DNA of 64,000 bases from Hydractinia symbiolongicarpus (taxonomy: Eukaryota; Cnidaria; Hydrozoa; Anthoathecata; Hydractiniidae): NCBI RefSeq assembly GCF_029227915.1, contig NC_079881.1, forward strand, positions 15,971,501 to 16,035,500, in the 5' to 3' direction. Positions 11,411 through 24,200 of the stretch are shown here, one piece after another (the stretch's first letter is position 1; each line of letters opens with the position of its first letter). The notes under the pieces were generated by a model. That model was not told where the DNA came from. It saw only the letters and a list, made by a program, of their open reading frames with translations, and did not search any database. Both the position numbers and the translations under genes were made by a program.

Positions 11411-12407
11411 TTGCCAATTTTCATGCTCATAGAACAGGAAGAGGAATTTATACCCAAGAAAAGAAAATTTTGGGTAAGGAAGAATTTGCAGGAACGTAAA
11501 AGTCATGGAGTTTTTCATATTTTGATACCACAACTTCGAATGGCTCCACAACGTTTAGAACATTTACCGTCTTTAGTTGGGCCATACTTACAAAAAGCGA
11601 CAACAAGAATGGGAGAACCGATATCGGCGGCAGAAAGATTGGTTTTAACGCTGAGGTTTTTAGCATCTGGGGACTCACAACAATCACTTTGTTTATCATT
11701 CAGGATCAGTTGCCCAACAATATGTGTTATTTTAAGTGAAACCTGTAAAAAACTTTGAAAATTTTTATCGCCTTCCTATGTACGTCCTCCAAGTATGGCG
11801 ACAGAGTGGAAAAAAAGTGAATTTTATGATTTCTGGGACATTGTGTACGCTCGATAGATGGCAAGCATATAGCAATAGAATGTCTTTCAAATAGTGATTT
11901 TTTTAGTTTGGTTTTATTGGTAGTTTGAGATGCCAACTACACATTTACTTTAATTAATAATGGTAGTTGCACAAGTAACAACGATTGTGGAATTCACTTG
12001 TTGGAAAAAAGTTTGAAAATGGAAGAATAAATCTTCCAGGTGCTGACCATAGACAAATTTTTTAACAACCCATTAAATTATTTCCTGGTTGGTGTAGAGA
12101 TTTTCCCTTTAAAGCCTTGGCTGTTGAGACCATATCCTGTCTCAAAAGCCAATGATGCAGGGCACGTAGAAACATCGAAAACACTTTTGGCATATTAGCT
12201 TCTAGCTTGAGAATATTTCGAAGTCCTATCAAAGCTGAGGTAGCTTTTCGCAATTGCACTACAATTGCACACAATTATTTACAGCAAACACATAATGCAT
12301 GCTATTGCCGAAATGGTTTCATTTACTCCGAAAATTTAGATGGCTCGTTAAGAGAGGATATGTGGAGAGATATAATCAAAGCGCATTGGTACAACGATAA
12401 GCTTTAA
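11411..12407 (+). pseudogene. Harbinger transposase, broken (right arm)
   Basis: Identical to the left-arm relic in every frame compared. The N-terminal part is 11411-11758, the degraded DDE core lies around 11760-12200 with an IDGKH motif near 11855, and the C-terminal part is 12207-12407 with RIFRSPIKAE. Several frame breaks are shared with the left arm, so they predate the inverted duplication or were homogenised by conversion. Confidence 0.8.
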
Positions 12408-12983
12408 AAGATTACTTTGTACGTAATAACGTACTTCCATAAAGAACATGTTCAAAGTTGTGGACCAATTTTACATCAAAAAAATAAGAAAAAAATAAGA
12501 AAAAAGGTGTTAACAATCATGAACATATATTTGACTGAAATTTTCAAGCAAGCTTAACTCGTTATTCAACTGTTCAAGAACTTTTCTATTTATAACAATT
12601 GTTATTTCATTCTTTGCTATTCGCTTTTGCCGTTCATTCAATGCTTTCATTCTGCTTCATTTTTTGCCAAATAAACAAATATGTGGCGATTAATTCCATA
12701 AGCGCTTCCCCTCCCCCCAACCCTACCTTCTGTCATTTATTTTTTATCCACTTTTAGTTCCAGTGGCTTGCGAAATGAAGGATGGTGTTCTAGATATGAG
12801 TGTATTTGCAATATCGGTTGTTATTGCAGAGGAGCTAGTTGTAATACTACTTTGCTGTTTAAAGGATGCAATAACTTCATTACCAAGCATGTTTTCTGTA
12901 TCTTCAATAAACGGATGTTCCAAAAATGTTTTACTAGCGTCAGAAGGTATTTCAGTAGCCATTCAGCAGCTGATTCCAGCACT

Positions 12984-13399
12984 TCAATATACAGAATTGT
13001 CTAACCAACCCAGAAAAGCGTACTCTTGTACATCTTTTTCTGCTTTTAATACTTTTTTCGCAGCAGTACTTGATTTCTTTGTTTCTTTCAACGCCCTTTT
13101 TCGTCTGACATACTTACAGCGCAAGCTTGTGAAAGCCGGTTTAGCAGCTGCACATGAAAAAAGAACAAAAGCGCAAAGATAAAAAACAAAAAACATGCAA
13201 GTTGTGTACCTTCTATGCTATTACCCTAAGCTTTTGTCTCTTTTCTGGGCAGTTAAAGGTGTCCTTATCAAGGAAGATAAATAAACTTACCTGATTCAAG
13301 TTGAAGATCCTTAGCTACAGCTTCCCAAGCGTTGTTCCATTTATTTTTATTGTGAAAATGTGGTATAGCCTTGTCAAATAGACAAAAGTTTTTTTTGCA
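12984..13399 (-). CDS. MADF-domain protein of the Harbinger element (right arm)
   Basis: Minus-strand exons 13291-13399 and 12984-13147 with a 143-base intron, giving the same MADF-like product as the left arm and ending in SVY before a stop. No frame break is seen in these two exons, although the partner transposase is dead. The upstream exon is not recognised. It may be a remnant that has not yet decayed. Confidence 0.6.
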
Positions 13400-14133
13400 C
13401 TAAAAAAGCAAGAGCCTCTCCCATTTCTTTTTTAGTCTTCAAATGTTATGCAAAAAATTTCTCAATTCGAACGTTTTTTCCTAATTCGAACGTTTTGTTT
13501 CATTCAAACTCTAAGACATTTTTAAGGCTTAAGAAAAAGTATCAATAAAATTTGATATTTTGTCGTAAGCCGTAAACAAATTAGCATTCACACTTAGCTA
13601 CTTGACATAACGTTTAAGATCTAAAAATATTTGATATTCGTCTTAAGTCTTAAAACTGTCTTAAGGCTTAAGATCGTCTTAACGTAAGCCTTCAGACGAT
13701 GGGTGAGAACTAGGCTTTACATTGAAAAGGCTAGAAAGCCACGAAACTAAACTACTAGAATCAATGAGAAAGTTGGATGGATGGATGAAGTAACGTTTTG
13801 AAAGATGGGTCACAGAGCTAATGTTGAAAACTCCTTAAGGAGTTACAAGGCAGAATTTGGAAACTTCATGCTGTTTAATCCAACCTATTTAAAGATGAAC
13901 TGAAGAATGAACCAGTTGTTTAACATAGCAAATGTGTACTGTGTGAAAAACATTTTGCTTTGCGTACGTAACATTACGTTTGGATCTATCCGCTTAATTA
14001 CAGGAAACTGCAAATTTAATTTAAATGGTTGTATAAATTATTCCATATATCATTGGAATAACCTCGACCTGTGAGATATTTGTTATAATTTCGTTGAATC
14101 TACATTATGCCATCTTTACTTGCAAAGAAATTG

Positions 14134-17100
14134 TCAATCAATGTCGCTCATGCTTTTGACTCTTTCCACCTTTATATGTACTTCATTCGGTTTCACTTTT
14201 CTCTGATCATCACATTGTAACACATTACAGTCACTTGTCCCTTCACAGTTTTCATCATTTTCACCGCAGATAGTCTGCCACGATGAATTATCTCTTTTTC
14301 TAACGTACATACAATGTTTATCGCTAACAGCAGTTTGAGTGCTTAAATATTTTGCTTTGTTCTTTATTAGACCGTTCCTAAAACAAAATTAGGAAATAAA
14401 AATTTGTTGTTTCCTAAATGTACAATGTACAACAAAATAAAAAAAATATGCAGCTTATATTTGATACTAACTTTTTACAAATTCAAATGCAATGGCCTTT
14501 AAAGTAAATGTCAAAGAAAGATGTCAAATTAGGGCGTCATTGTGCGTTGCGAAACATAACAAGCACTCAGAAGAGATAGGCTTAGGTCACATTTCCATGC
14601 TTGGTTTTTTGTTTGAAAGTCAAGAGCATGAATAAAAAAACCTACTTGTTGATTTCTATCTTAACAAGTTTCCCGTTTGCACTTTCAGGCTTCATAACTT
14701 TTGCTTCTTTATACCAGACTTTGTCTAGATTTGCTTTTGATGTATTATCTCCTTTGTCTCTAAATTTCTTAAAAGTAAAAAAATAGGAAATTAATAGATT
14801 TATTGTTTCAGACATCTTGCTATACCATGACATACACTTCTAACATGGAAAAATCTTAGTAAATATTAGTAGCACATGAAACTTGTTTTAAATAATAAAA
14901 ATAAGCAAGATGTCACTGCTAACAGATAAGAGGGTGATAAGAGTAAAAAAATTATTAAAATTATTAAAAAATAATATTATAAACTTGATATAAGCATTTG
15001 TTCTATCAACAATACGAAGAAATACTTACGTTCATTACGGTTCCATGAGAGGGAAACAACAGATTTCCGAGACTGGGGACAACCAGAACATCTTTATAAT
15101 AGAAATGTTTCTGAGTCACATGTGGGTGACACCCAATGATGATATCAGCGTATGGCGCAATTCGAATAATTATTTTCTGACCGAGTTTTTTCGGTAGCTC
15201 AGTGGAATATTCATCTCCCCAATGCATGAATACAATCACAACATCCACTTTCTAGATGAAATTGTAGTGAATCTATATATTAATACACCTTGTGTGTGCG
15301 CACGGTGAGGCCAAGAACAAAAATATACGGGTTACTTTCTTATTTCTCATGCATTGTGTCCGCAAAGCGTGGCAATACGCTAAAATTTACTAAATTAAAA
15401 AAAACGCAAATCAGGGGGTTACTCTTTAAACATTTAATTCTCTTTTCTTATTACTTTAAAAAATAAAAATATTTTTCTTTATTTTGTTTATTATGTTTTT
15501 ATTTGTTTTTTTGTTTCAAAAGCCCCGTTGGTCGGTATAGATAGAATAATTTAATTTTACCTCCGGTTTACCATGTGCGCGCCGTATCTTACGGAAACAG
15601 AGTTTATCAACTAAAAAAAGAAAACCGAAGCGAAGAAGGTTTTCTCTTTTTCAAAGTAATCCTGAAAAAAGATACTCCAACAAAGCATGCCACTGTTCAC
15701 TCATCTTGAGGTTATCTTAAGCATATATATTTTTCTATATTTTACATTTTTGTGTTCTGGGACCGAGGTTGTATCGCATTCGAATATGACTGCAATTCGA
15801 ACTAAAATGTAAAAAACAAACTGTTGTTGTCAAACGAAGTTAATAATGTTGTTGTCAGGAATATTTTTTAAAACGAAAAAAAAAACGTATGATGATATAA
15901 CATCACAAAAAGAATTAATTGAAAATGCATCAGACAATCGTAGCTGTACATTTTTAATTCGTTCTCTTTGGGATGAAGCGAAATATAGTAATCGAAGTAA
16001 AAAACTGATTGAAATTTTATTCAGCCTACAATCGTGGTCACAATATGTTGGGACAAGACAACGAATTTCGAATTTCGCCACCACAAGTAATTGCGTAGGT
16101 TCATTCTATATTAGATTCACACATCTTGTCAATGTTCAGAGTGAACTTAGGACTCGGATCTTAGGTTATTTGGTAAATACGAAATTCTTAAAATGTGCTA
16201 ATTGTTGCTGACGTCAGCAACTTCGTGGTCCCCGACGTGTATTACTTCGGCGTGTGGGCGTGCTAAAGAATGTGAGTAGCAACTTTTCAACGCTCTGGCT
16301 GGCCTACTTGTGTGCAAAAGTAGCGAATTTGCAGCCAGCCGGCTGAAAACACTGCATTGTTATCATGCACGGCACGTTGGCGCATTGGGAGGGTTGCTGT
16401 ATGCAATAGACTAAATAGCTAATTTGGTATGATGCATTAGAAACTGTACGTTGTGGAAATTTTACAATAACATTTTTTGTGTGACTTAACAATTTTTTCT
16501 AATGTCTGGTATACTATTTTCTCTGGTGTACTTCTGGCATGGCAAAGCAAATATATAGTTTTAGCAGATTTAGATTTTTTCATAACTGTTGTTAGCTACC
16601 TTCGATTTTTTACAACTTTTGCATTTTTATTTGTTGTTGGACCTGCTTATATTTTTAGGCGCTCTGTTTCAGCGGGTATAAATATAACGCAGATTGTGAG
16701 CAACCTAAATCCCAGTGCTTTTTTTCTCTTTTATTATTACTTTTTTATTGTTGCACATGTTTATTATTTAAACGTTTTGTTTCAACGGTTATAGATATAG
16801 AATAATGCAAATTGTGACTTTTAAAAAGTGAAATTACTGAGTTCTATGTTTTTATTTGGCACCCCTCAAAAGGATTCAATGAGAGATTCAGTGGATTCTT
16901 CCACGGGCTTTATCGGCTAGTCCTAATATAAAGCCACTTTAACAGGAGCAGTAGTAACAATCACAGTAACAACAACAGCAACAACAACAACAAAAACAAC
17001 AACAAAAACAACAATAAATCAACAACTTACCTTCTTTAGAATTTTTAATTCTTTTATCACCAACATCTTGTTGTAAACTGCCGGTCCGACTTTCGCCATT

Positions 17101-18007
17101 CTTCGATACTTGCCGCGCGAGCAACCTTCATTTGTGGCACAATAACCAAGAAACCCGATTCTAATACCGTTTTTTCTAATGATCAAAGGGTCCTATAATA
17201 ATAAAAAGTTTTCATGATATATATAATGATAGCTATGTACCTATTGTTGGCAATGTTTTTTTTTCAGGTTTATAGCCAAGTAACACTTTACAGATTACTA
17301 TGAAGCAACATCATCCTAAAAATGTTGAATGAAATATAATACTATAACCGAATACCTGTTTTAGTATTTTGTGCCTGCCATAAGTCACGCCAAAATATGC
17401 AATGTGAAGTCTTTTTAAATTTTCTATAGTGATATTGGCGGGTTCTTCACCAAAATCGATGAAATGATTATTTGCCAATGTAACAACATCGATTCCTGCA
17501 TATTCCGTGAAAAAACAAAGTGATTTTGTATGAGATAGCTCGGGATTTCGCCTTATAACCTTTTTATGTTTTTGAAGAAATCTCTATTGCTTTTTAGAAT
17601 CATGACATCATTAACTAGCTCTATAACATAAAATGGTTGGTGTCAGTCATAGTTATAGTAAATAAAAATATATATTTATAAACTAAAAATTTCCTAGACA
17701 AAGCTCATATCAATATAAAAAAAATTTGTTTTTTATGTGTGGTAAACTTTACTCACCTTAAAGTTGGCATAGCATCCAAATCAGAGATTAACTTCACTAT
17801 TTTCTTCCGTTCTAGTTCTGTTAGTTTCTTTCCATTGTAAGGGTGGAAAGGGCTTTCGAGATTCACAATCACGTGATCTGCTTCCGAAAGGTATGGTTTA
17901 AGTTGGGAAAAAGATTCGTTATATGTGCAGTTCATTCGGCGAACGTGATATTTGATGACTCCAGAAAATGTTACATCACCACCAAATATTAACTTTACAG
18001 TATTCGC
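14134..18007 (-). pseudogene. CapA/PgsA-like poly-gamma-glutamate synthase subunit, copy 2 (probably inactive)
   Basis: Minus-strand partner of copy 1 in the right arm. Exons, in transcription order: 17757-18007, about 17356-17503, 17031-17192, 15030-15251, 14646-14767 and 14134-14377. All coding exons are open, including exon 6, which is broken in copy 1. The metal-site motifs FGGDV, NLE, ANNH, HWGDEY and GCHPH are present. The C-terminal exon is cysteine-containing, as in the other copies. The problem is at exon 3: a deletion of about 80 bases removed the end of intron 2, leaving only an AG inside TATGCAGGAATC, which gives a frameshift if used. Unless a non-canonical site is used, the NNH-containing exon cannot be joined in frame. 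Copies 1 and 2 are transcribed toward each other. The first exon was not found. Confidence 0.8.
15262..16922. repeat. 1.6-kb dispersed repeat in intron 4 of copy 2
   Basis: Mirror copy of the repeat at 1471-3100, in the reverse orientation. The hairpin end lies at 16889-16922 and the TGACGTCA palindrome near 16210. Its 121-codon frame (15846-16211, plus strand) differs from the other arm by about four residues. Parts also resemble 27170-27260 and 28150-28370. Confidence 0.6.
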
Positions 18008-18311
18008 CTATAAATATATAAAATATTAACCAAAATGATGTTGAATGGTTGCACACTATTTGTGTGTGTATAGCGGTAACTATAGAAACAAAGGGTGGGA
18101 AACAAACATTTTTTGGCTGTTTTTAGATCGTACATACATATTCGGTATAATGTCAAAGCAATTGTGAAAAAGGACGGGTGTGCTGTATTTAAATGACTAT
18201 TAAAGAAGAAGCGAACAAAAAAACATTTTCTGTGGCAGCTACAAAATAAATTTTAAATCAGGAGCAAAAATGAAGCAACTTCTAAATCCCAAAATCTAAT
18301 AAAATATCTAC

Positions 18312-19240
18312 TATAACGACACACAACTAACTTAGCAACATTTTTACAATTTTTTTATGGCTGTGTGGGAAAAAAGAAGCTAGTTTGAGATGTACATAAC
18401 AATAAAGATCAAAAATAAAATCTTTAACTACAGTCGTAGTGCTAGCCTTTTATATATATTTTTATATATTTTCGTATTTTCGCTTTTACACAACATACGT
18501 CCAGCTTCGAACGAAGAAGTTTGTTGTGATGACATGGCGCCAAATTTGATAGAAAAAGAAGGAAACTTTCAACAAAAACATTGTTTGCAAATCTTTATTT
18601 TCTTTATCTTTACTCAAGAATTGATTTAGTAATTTATAAAATAAAAATATTTTTGTTGTGTCATTTAACTATAGCATATTTGTTATTTTGATTTTCAAAG
18701 ACAATACACCTTTCCCGAGACTTATTCTTTTGATGTGCCGCAACTTTTTCTGTTGAGTTTTATGAAAAACGGACAACAGATTTGAATTCCTTATCAAAAA
18801 TGTCATAAACAAAGAAAATTTCAAAACAATGCAGCAATTAAATAACCTGCTATTCTATTTTAAAGATTTGTGGCATGTCCAACCTCTTTTTGAAAACGAG
18901 GCGAGACATGGTAACTTGAGCATTAAGAATACTTTAACTGTGATATATATCTCCTCAAAATAGCACTTTCTGTTGGCGTATCAAGTTAAACCTTTACACA
19001 TAAATTAAACAAACTATGCTGAATTCAAACATGGTATTCATATTTTCGGGAAAGATGTATTAATTCCGATATATATCACAAGAACACCTCGGTATAGGTA
19101 ACGGGAAATAGCAAAGCACGGTTTCTTTTTAACATGGTGTCATTTATGAACAGGGTAATTTGATTTCACTCATAAGCAGAAAGAATGTACACATAAAAAT
19201 TTTTCGTTTTTGAGAAGTTTTTAAATTGTACTTTATTTGT
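18312..19240. other. Region beyond the palindrome, no gene recognised
   Basis: AT-rich sequence immediately upstream of copy 2. Its first exon should lie on the minus strand somewhere here or further right, but no frame with a clear donor in phase 0 was recognised. The motif CAATACACCTTTCCCGA (18707) matches the end of the MITE at 34564-34928. Confidence 0.5.
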
Positions 19241-19244
19241 TTGT

Positions 19245-19890
19245 GTGCCCGTAGCACGGCGTTTTTCTCGCATACAGACAGACAAAATACGGCTATTATT
19301 ACAGAGACTAGTCGGTAGAACGTGGAAAAATCCACGGGCCCGCCCGTCCTTTTTATATCTCTTTTCGTGTTTCCGTAACGAAAAGACAAACAGACGCACG
19401 AACAGACAGATGGAATACGGCTATTATTAAAGAGAAGTCGTTAGCTCGTAGAACAATCCTCGGGTTCGCCCGCCCTTTAAATTCACCTGTCGTAACAAAG
19501 TGGACAAAAATATATCGCATTTGGTAATAGTGTGCATTATAAAAATTTCGTGATTTTGTTACGGGACACGGCTCTCGCGGACACACAGACAAAATACGGC
19601 TATTATTGACTAGTCGTCAACCCGTGGAAAAATTCAGGGGGTCGCCCGTCATTTTTATATCGCATTTCGTGTTTCCGTGACATGGCATTTTTCCCGCCCA
19701 CAAGCAGACAGACGGAATCCGGTTATTATTTGTCGCGCTGTAACGTCAGAAAATTTAACATATTAGACATTCATTTTTCGGCAACATGAAAGGAAAATGA
19801 AGACATCCACTTTGCCTGTTACAAACAGACAGACACAGTATCTGTATTATTGTAAACCGTTTAATCAGGCGCTACAGAAAAATAGCGACG
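19245..19890 (+). repeat. Tandem array of a hairpin-bearing repeat unit
   Basis: Diverged units about 120-180 bases long. Each has GACTAGTCGTTAGCCCGTGG-like sequence, a complementary TCCACGGG, a following GGGTTCGCCC-like segment, TTTTTATAT, a CGTGTTTCCGTAAC motif, and ACAGACAGAC with TACGGCTATTATT. Unit starts lie near 19306, 19431 and 19608, with weaker parts to 19860. Single or partial copies occur at 1471, 16889, 23305, 27597, 39107, 41713, 61226 and 63107. Overlapping short open frames are not credible genes. Confidence 0.72.
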
Positions 19891-22790
19891 GGAGGCTGTA
19901 AAGTCATGGACCGAACGCAGTAAGGTCCATGCAAACAACGGAGATTGCTGGTTTTGTTAAAGTTTTAGTTACTGGGATTAATTGGTTCGGAGTTCTTTCA
20001 GAAAATTTAGCTAAGTTTACCAGCATGTACTAATATTAAAAGTCCTAAGGTAGCGGCATGCTTATTCAACATCTGTAGACAGAGTATGAAAATCAAGTAA
20101 ATGCGTTCTTTAAACATCTTTTGCTCGTCGTCTTTAAGAAATTTAAATATTTTTGCAATTTATCTAGTGTTTGTTTGAGAATTATTTAGTTGATTTGGTA
20201 AAAATCAATGTTCCAGAAGTTTTGGACATGACAGTATTAAACATATTACTACGTGCTCAAAATTCGATATTCTTTGTAAGATATCATACGACAGAAACTT
20301 TTTTCCAAATTTGTGTAAAATTGTGTAAAAATAAAAACAGGAAACTAAAGACAAGGAAGATACATAGCCCTTTTATACCTTAATTATTAAATACAACACC
20401 TCACTTAGAGTTTATTATGATGCCATGGATAAGTAAGGATATTGATTAACTTTTTTTGATCACACAACAACATCAATACCTGCATATTTAACTGCTTTCT
20501 GTCACCAGCACTACATTTCGTGCAACTAAGTCTTTTGGTGAGGTTACCTAGGAGGTTACAAGAACTTCCTCAACAAAAAGGGCAATAATAATGTTCTTTA
20601 TAATTTTGTAGTTATAAGCATAGCTGTTTTTATATCACGTTCCAACAAGAGATCAAAACAGAACATGTGCTGTGACTTAACCAAATACTCCTCTCATAGC
20701 TAGCAATACAATTAATTGTGAGCTTTCCTGTCTCAACATTTTTCATGGCTAAAATGATATTATGATTGTGGTCAATCTTGTTCGACTCTCTGCTAAATAA
20801 TGACACCTATATCTTTTAAGCAGATATAAATATAAGAGCTAGCTTTGACAACTTAGTAAAACATATTATACATATTATGTATATATGCCAAAGGTTAGGA
20901 AACAATCAAATTTACATTTTTTTAAAAAAAAACAGTTGGTCAGATGCTAATCCTGCAGTTTTCTGGCTATAGCTAGCTACCTCATGAAAACACGAAAACT
21001 TGAGCTAGCTAGCTAAAACTTCTAAGTATAAAATTAGATAGCTACAGCTTCTATAATTTCATCAAAATCTTCTATGAAGAGTCAAATTCTCCTTTTCGTA
21101 GCTATGTTACAAAATTGGTACCCTTATTTTCCAGCAACCCTAGTTTTTTTAAGTAACTTTTCATTACGGCCGGAATGGCCGATTACCCACACTATTCTTT
21201 TTCTTGTGCCTATGATTTGTTTTATCCTTGTTCGAAGAACTCAAGGTGTAAGACATTTGAAAACAGAGAGTTTAGTTTACTGCTTTGTAGCTTTTGAGCC
21301 ATTTTTATGGCGACTATCTCTGACAAAACTTATTGAACTTATAACTTCTATATTTTGTACCATACTTCGTTTTCAGAGACTGTTGGTCCAGCATAAGTTG
21401 ATCTATTTCATCGTACTGCCAAAAGGTTAAATCAATTAGTTCAAAACTTGGATTTTCTTTGGAAGTTTACAGCTTTTAAATTTCACGAATATTTGTTTAC
21501 TTTTTTGTGTACACGGACGCTACAGAAAAATAGCGCCCGCCTACGAGATCGATATAAGGCAATAAAAACGTCAAAATTAAAGAAGACATTACACTGCTAG
21601 TTCTAAATCGTGATAGAGTATGGGCGCTTCTTGAAAGAAAAAGCATATACATGTGAGTTTAATCAAGAGGAACGCCTAAAAGATATTGGACGTTAATTCA
21701 AATCAGTTGCGGTTGTAGTATTTTCAACTTACATGAAATTGGTCAGCCATCAAGATAAAAAATAAAATATGTAATTTAACATCAAAAACCATTATATAGG
21801 TAAGTACAACATCGATGCATCCAGTTGTGAGCGATTTTAACTTTATTTTTTTAACTTGAATAATTGCATGCTTTAACACTCTTCGAAAGTTGTTAAATTG
21901 CAAAAAATTTGCAAAGCACTTTAAAGACAATCTTGACAACTGCATTTTGCGCATGATTGTTATAACTAAGATTTAGCGCAGCAATTGAAATAAAAAACAA
22001 AAAAAGAAAGACATTATTCTTGGAGATCATGGCATAGGAAGAAGCGCACTATGCATTTATATGTAATTTATATGTAATTCACATCACACATCGCCCGATG
22101 AAATGTTATGTTGAAACATTATGGAATACATAAAGGAGTTTGAAAAAAAAAACATTTACGGATTTCCCCAAGTTTTAAAGAACCGGATCACATGTGAAAG
22201 GTCGTTAACGCGTAATTCTTACCGAGTACAGTATATGTCTACAGCGAGAGGCAAAGGTTAAAATATGCAAAGTAGCTATGTAGCGAGTTTATGTTAAATG
22301 TTGCAATAATGTGATTTAGAAGAACGGTATTTAGCTAACAGTCTTAGTGTTGCTCATGCACAAGTATTTAAAAAGCAACTAAAGATTTATTCAAGTAATT
22401 TGATGTACAATAGTCAACCTTAATCCCAGGACCTGTTGCGTTTTTTGATATGAACATGTTAAATACTTTTCGCTTATAGTTGCTGCTATCAGAGGAAAAA
22501 AAGAAAGACACAAAAACATGTGCAACAAAAGGGAAAATTTTTTTAACAAAGGGTGCATTTGCTGTAATACAACTTATCCTTGTATTAATTCCCTTTTTTT
22601 TGTCTCTATAACAATACGCCAGTTCTGTCTGTCTGTGAGTTTTGCAAAGTGGATTATATTCTTCACCATTTTCTTTGAAAAAGTCTGTAAAACATCGCCT
22701 TTAAAATTGTTTCGTAATTTACCAAACTTTAACGTTAAAATAATATTAATGTCAAAGGAAAGTATATTAAATTAATGAAGCCATTACAGT
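19890..22790. other. About 2.9 kb without recognisable genes
   Basis: AT-rich. Frames at 20171-20383, 21074-21430, 21724-21954 and 22518-22775 give hydrophobic or low-complexity products without known motifs. A perfect 8-base inverted repeat CATGGACC...GGTCCATG lies near 19904-19934. Confidence 0.4.
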
Positions 22791-22799
22791 GCACTTAAA

Positions 22800-23340
22800 A
22801 CGAGGCAAATAACTTGGAAACGAGGTGGTGACGTCAAGGATTTTTCACCGCGCAGGTAACTAGAGACCACCTGGGACCAATTTGGGTAAGTTTCCCAAAC
22901 CTGGGTCCCCGAATCCGTTTCGGAATGGACGGGTTGATGACGTCACCAAAAAACCTTCAAACCCTAATATCTCTTCAACCGTTTGTCAAAAGTACACGAT
23001 TCTTTACAATTTCTTGATCAGCGTTTCAAGATCTATAGAATGAAGGCAGCAGGTATAGAAATTTCTGAAAATAATTTTGGGTTTTAACGGGCCATTGCTG
23101 ACGTCAGCAAAATAGTTAAACCCTTATATCTCATTAACCGCTCATGAAAAGCACATGATCATTAACATTTTCTTGATCAGCAGTTTAAGTTCTACACAAT
23201 TCAGGCAAAGTGAAAACATGGTTCTTATTATTTTTTTGTGGATGTGTTGCTGACGTCATCAAAATTCAAATGACGCTTCCTTTTCATTTTTATCCTGCCT
23301 CAGTGGATTTTTCCACGGGCTTTATCGACTTGTCAATTAA
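22800..23340. repeat. Modules with TGACGTCA palindromes and a terminal hairpin
   Basis: Two similar modules of roughly 150 bases occur in tandem (about 22930-23080 and 23095-23250). Each starts with a TGACGTCA-type palindrome, is followed by a run that calls for TTGATCAGC, and closes with a GGCA-containing segment. A third palindrome lies at 23249 and a reverse-oriented hairpin motif at 23305-23339. A related module is at 34255-34375. Similar sequence is part of the 1.6-kb intron repeat. Confidence 0.6.
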
Positions 23341-23499
23341 TATTTTCACAACCTTGAATGACACGACACAATATAGAACTAGAATAATTATTTGCCAGTT
23401 CAACTTGATGTATGTTGCTATGTAATTAAATAATAATATACCAGTAGTTAACTATTGGTTAGCGCTAGAAAACCAAAGCAATCACTTTGGTGATGGTTA

Positions 23500-24200
23500 C
23501 GTTTTAATTTCCTTGGGTTAGTGAGCATGGCTGTCCACGACACAAAAATCAACAGTCACTTTCTTAAGGCTCATGCATTTGCTCTCATAAGGCGTGGCGC
23601 TACGCTAAAATTTTTTTAATTAAAAAGAATCGCAAAACGTTTTTTTTCCTATTCATGTCGAAGCCGCATGGGACCGTAATGGTTAAAAATAATACCCTTC
23701 TATTTTTGTGTTTTATTTTGTGTCAAGGTTGCTACTTTTTTAAAACGTCCATTGCATTGGAATATAATTCAAATCCAAAATGCAAAAACAAAATGTTGTT
23801 TTTGAGTATAAAAAAATGGTGTTAGAAATATTTTTTATAAAAAAGAAAAACGTACGATGGATTGGAAATGTATCAGACAATTGTAAATCTAATCAATCCG
23901 TTCTCAAAGCAAGGTAGTTTAGTAATCCAAGTAAAAAGCTGATCGGACTGTCATCTAGAGAACGTTAGTAATCTACTGAGAAAGTTAAAGAAAAGCAGGC
24001 GTAACATTAAGAAGATTATCTACTGTTGCTCAGAGTATTTGGTGGAGAGATGAATTTATGTTTGTAACGATTTTTTAGCCATTGTGACTTCTAGAGCTGA
24101 ACAGATTTCTTTTACGCATTTTTTTAATAAGATATACTCTGAAGAATGAGTCAGAAGTTTAAGAATATCCTGAGATTATGTCCCAGCTTGATTGTTTGTT
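23500..24200. repeat. Degraded copy of the intron-4 dispersed repeat
   Basis: Segments resemble the palindrome-arm repeat: GCGTGGCGCTACGCTAAAAT near 23591 (reverse orientation of 2985-3000), and around 23800-23960 a broken version of the 121-codon frame region. No coding content. Confidence 0.5.

Larger units (their letters stand above)
11276..13691. mobile_element. Decayed PIF/Harbinger transposon, right-arm copy
   Basis: Mirror of the left-arm element, without the nested 3-kb insertion. Transposase is on + (11411-12407) and the MADF gene on - (12984-13399). Every open frame compared with the left arm is identical, including the broken parts. The edges are as uncertain as in the left copy. 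Confidence 0.72.
11228..18311. repeat. Right arm of the giant inverted repeat
   Basis: This is the mirror of bases 1-10114, with CapA-like copy 2 on the minus strand and the second Harbinger copy. Compared with the left arm it lacks the 3-kb TA element, lacks about 80 bases of intron between exons 2 and 3 (near 17504), and carries extra bases near 14571-14620 and 15585-15630. These differences and scattered substitutions argue against a simple assembly fold-back of one sequence. The spacer is 10115-11227. Confidence 0.92.

Noticed and set aside
19144-19592. Several overlapping frames on both strands
   Set aside because: They fall in the tandem hairpin repeat and reflect its low stop density.
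20041-20060. GTCCTAAGGTAGCG matches a universally conserved core of large-subunit ribosomal RNA
   Set aside because: Only about 14 bases match; the sequence on both sides does not follow rRNA, so chance or a tiny relic is more likely than an rRNA gene or mitochondrial insert.
21074-21430. 118-codon hydrophobic open frame
   Set aside because: No recognisable domain or splice context, and neither strand gives a convincing reading.
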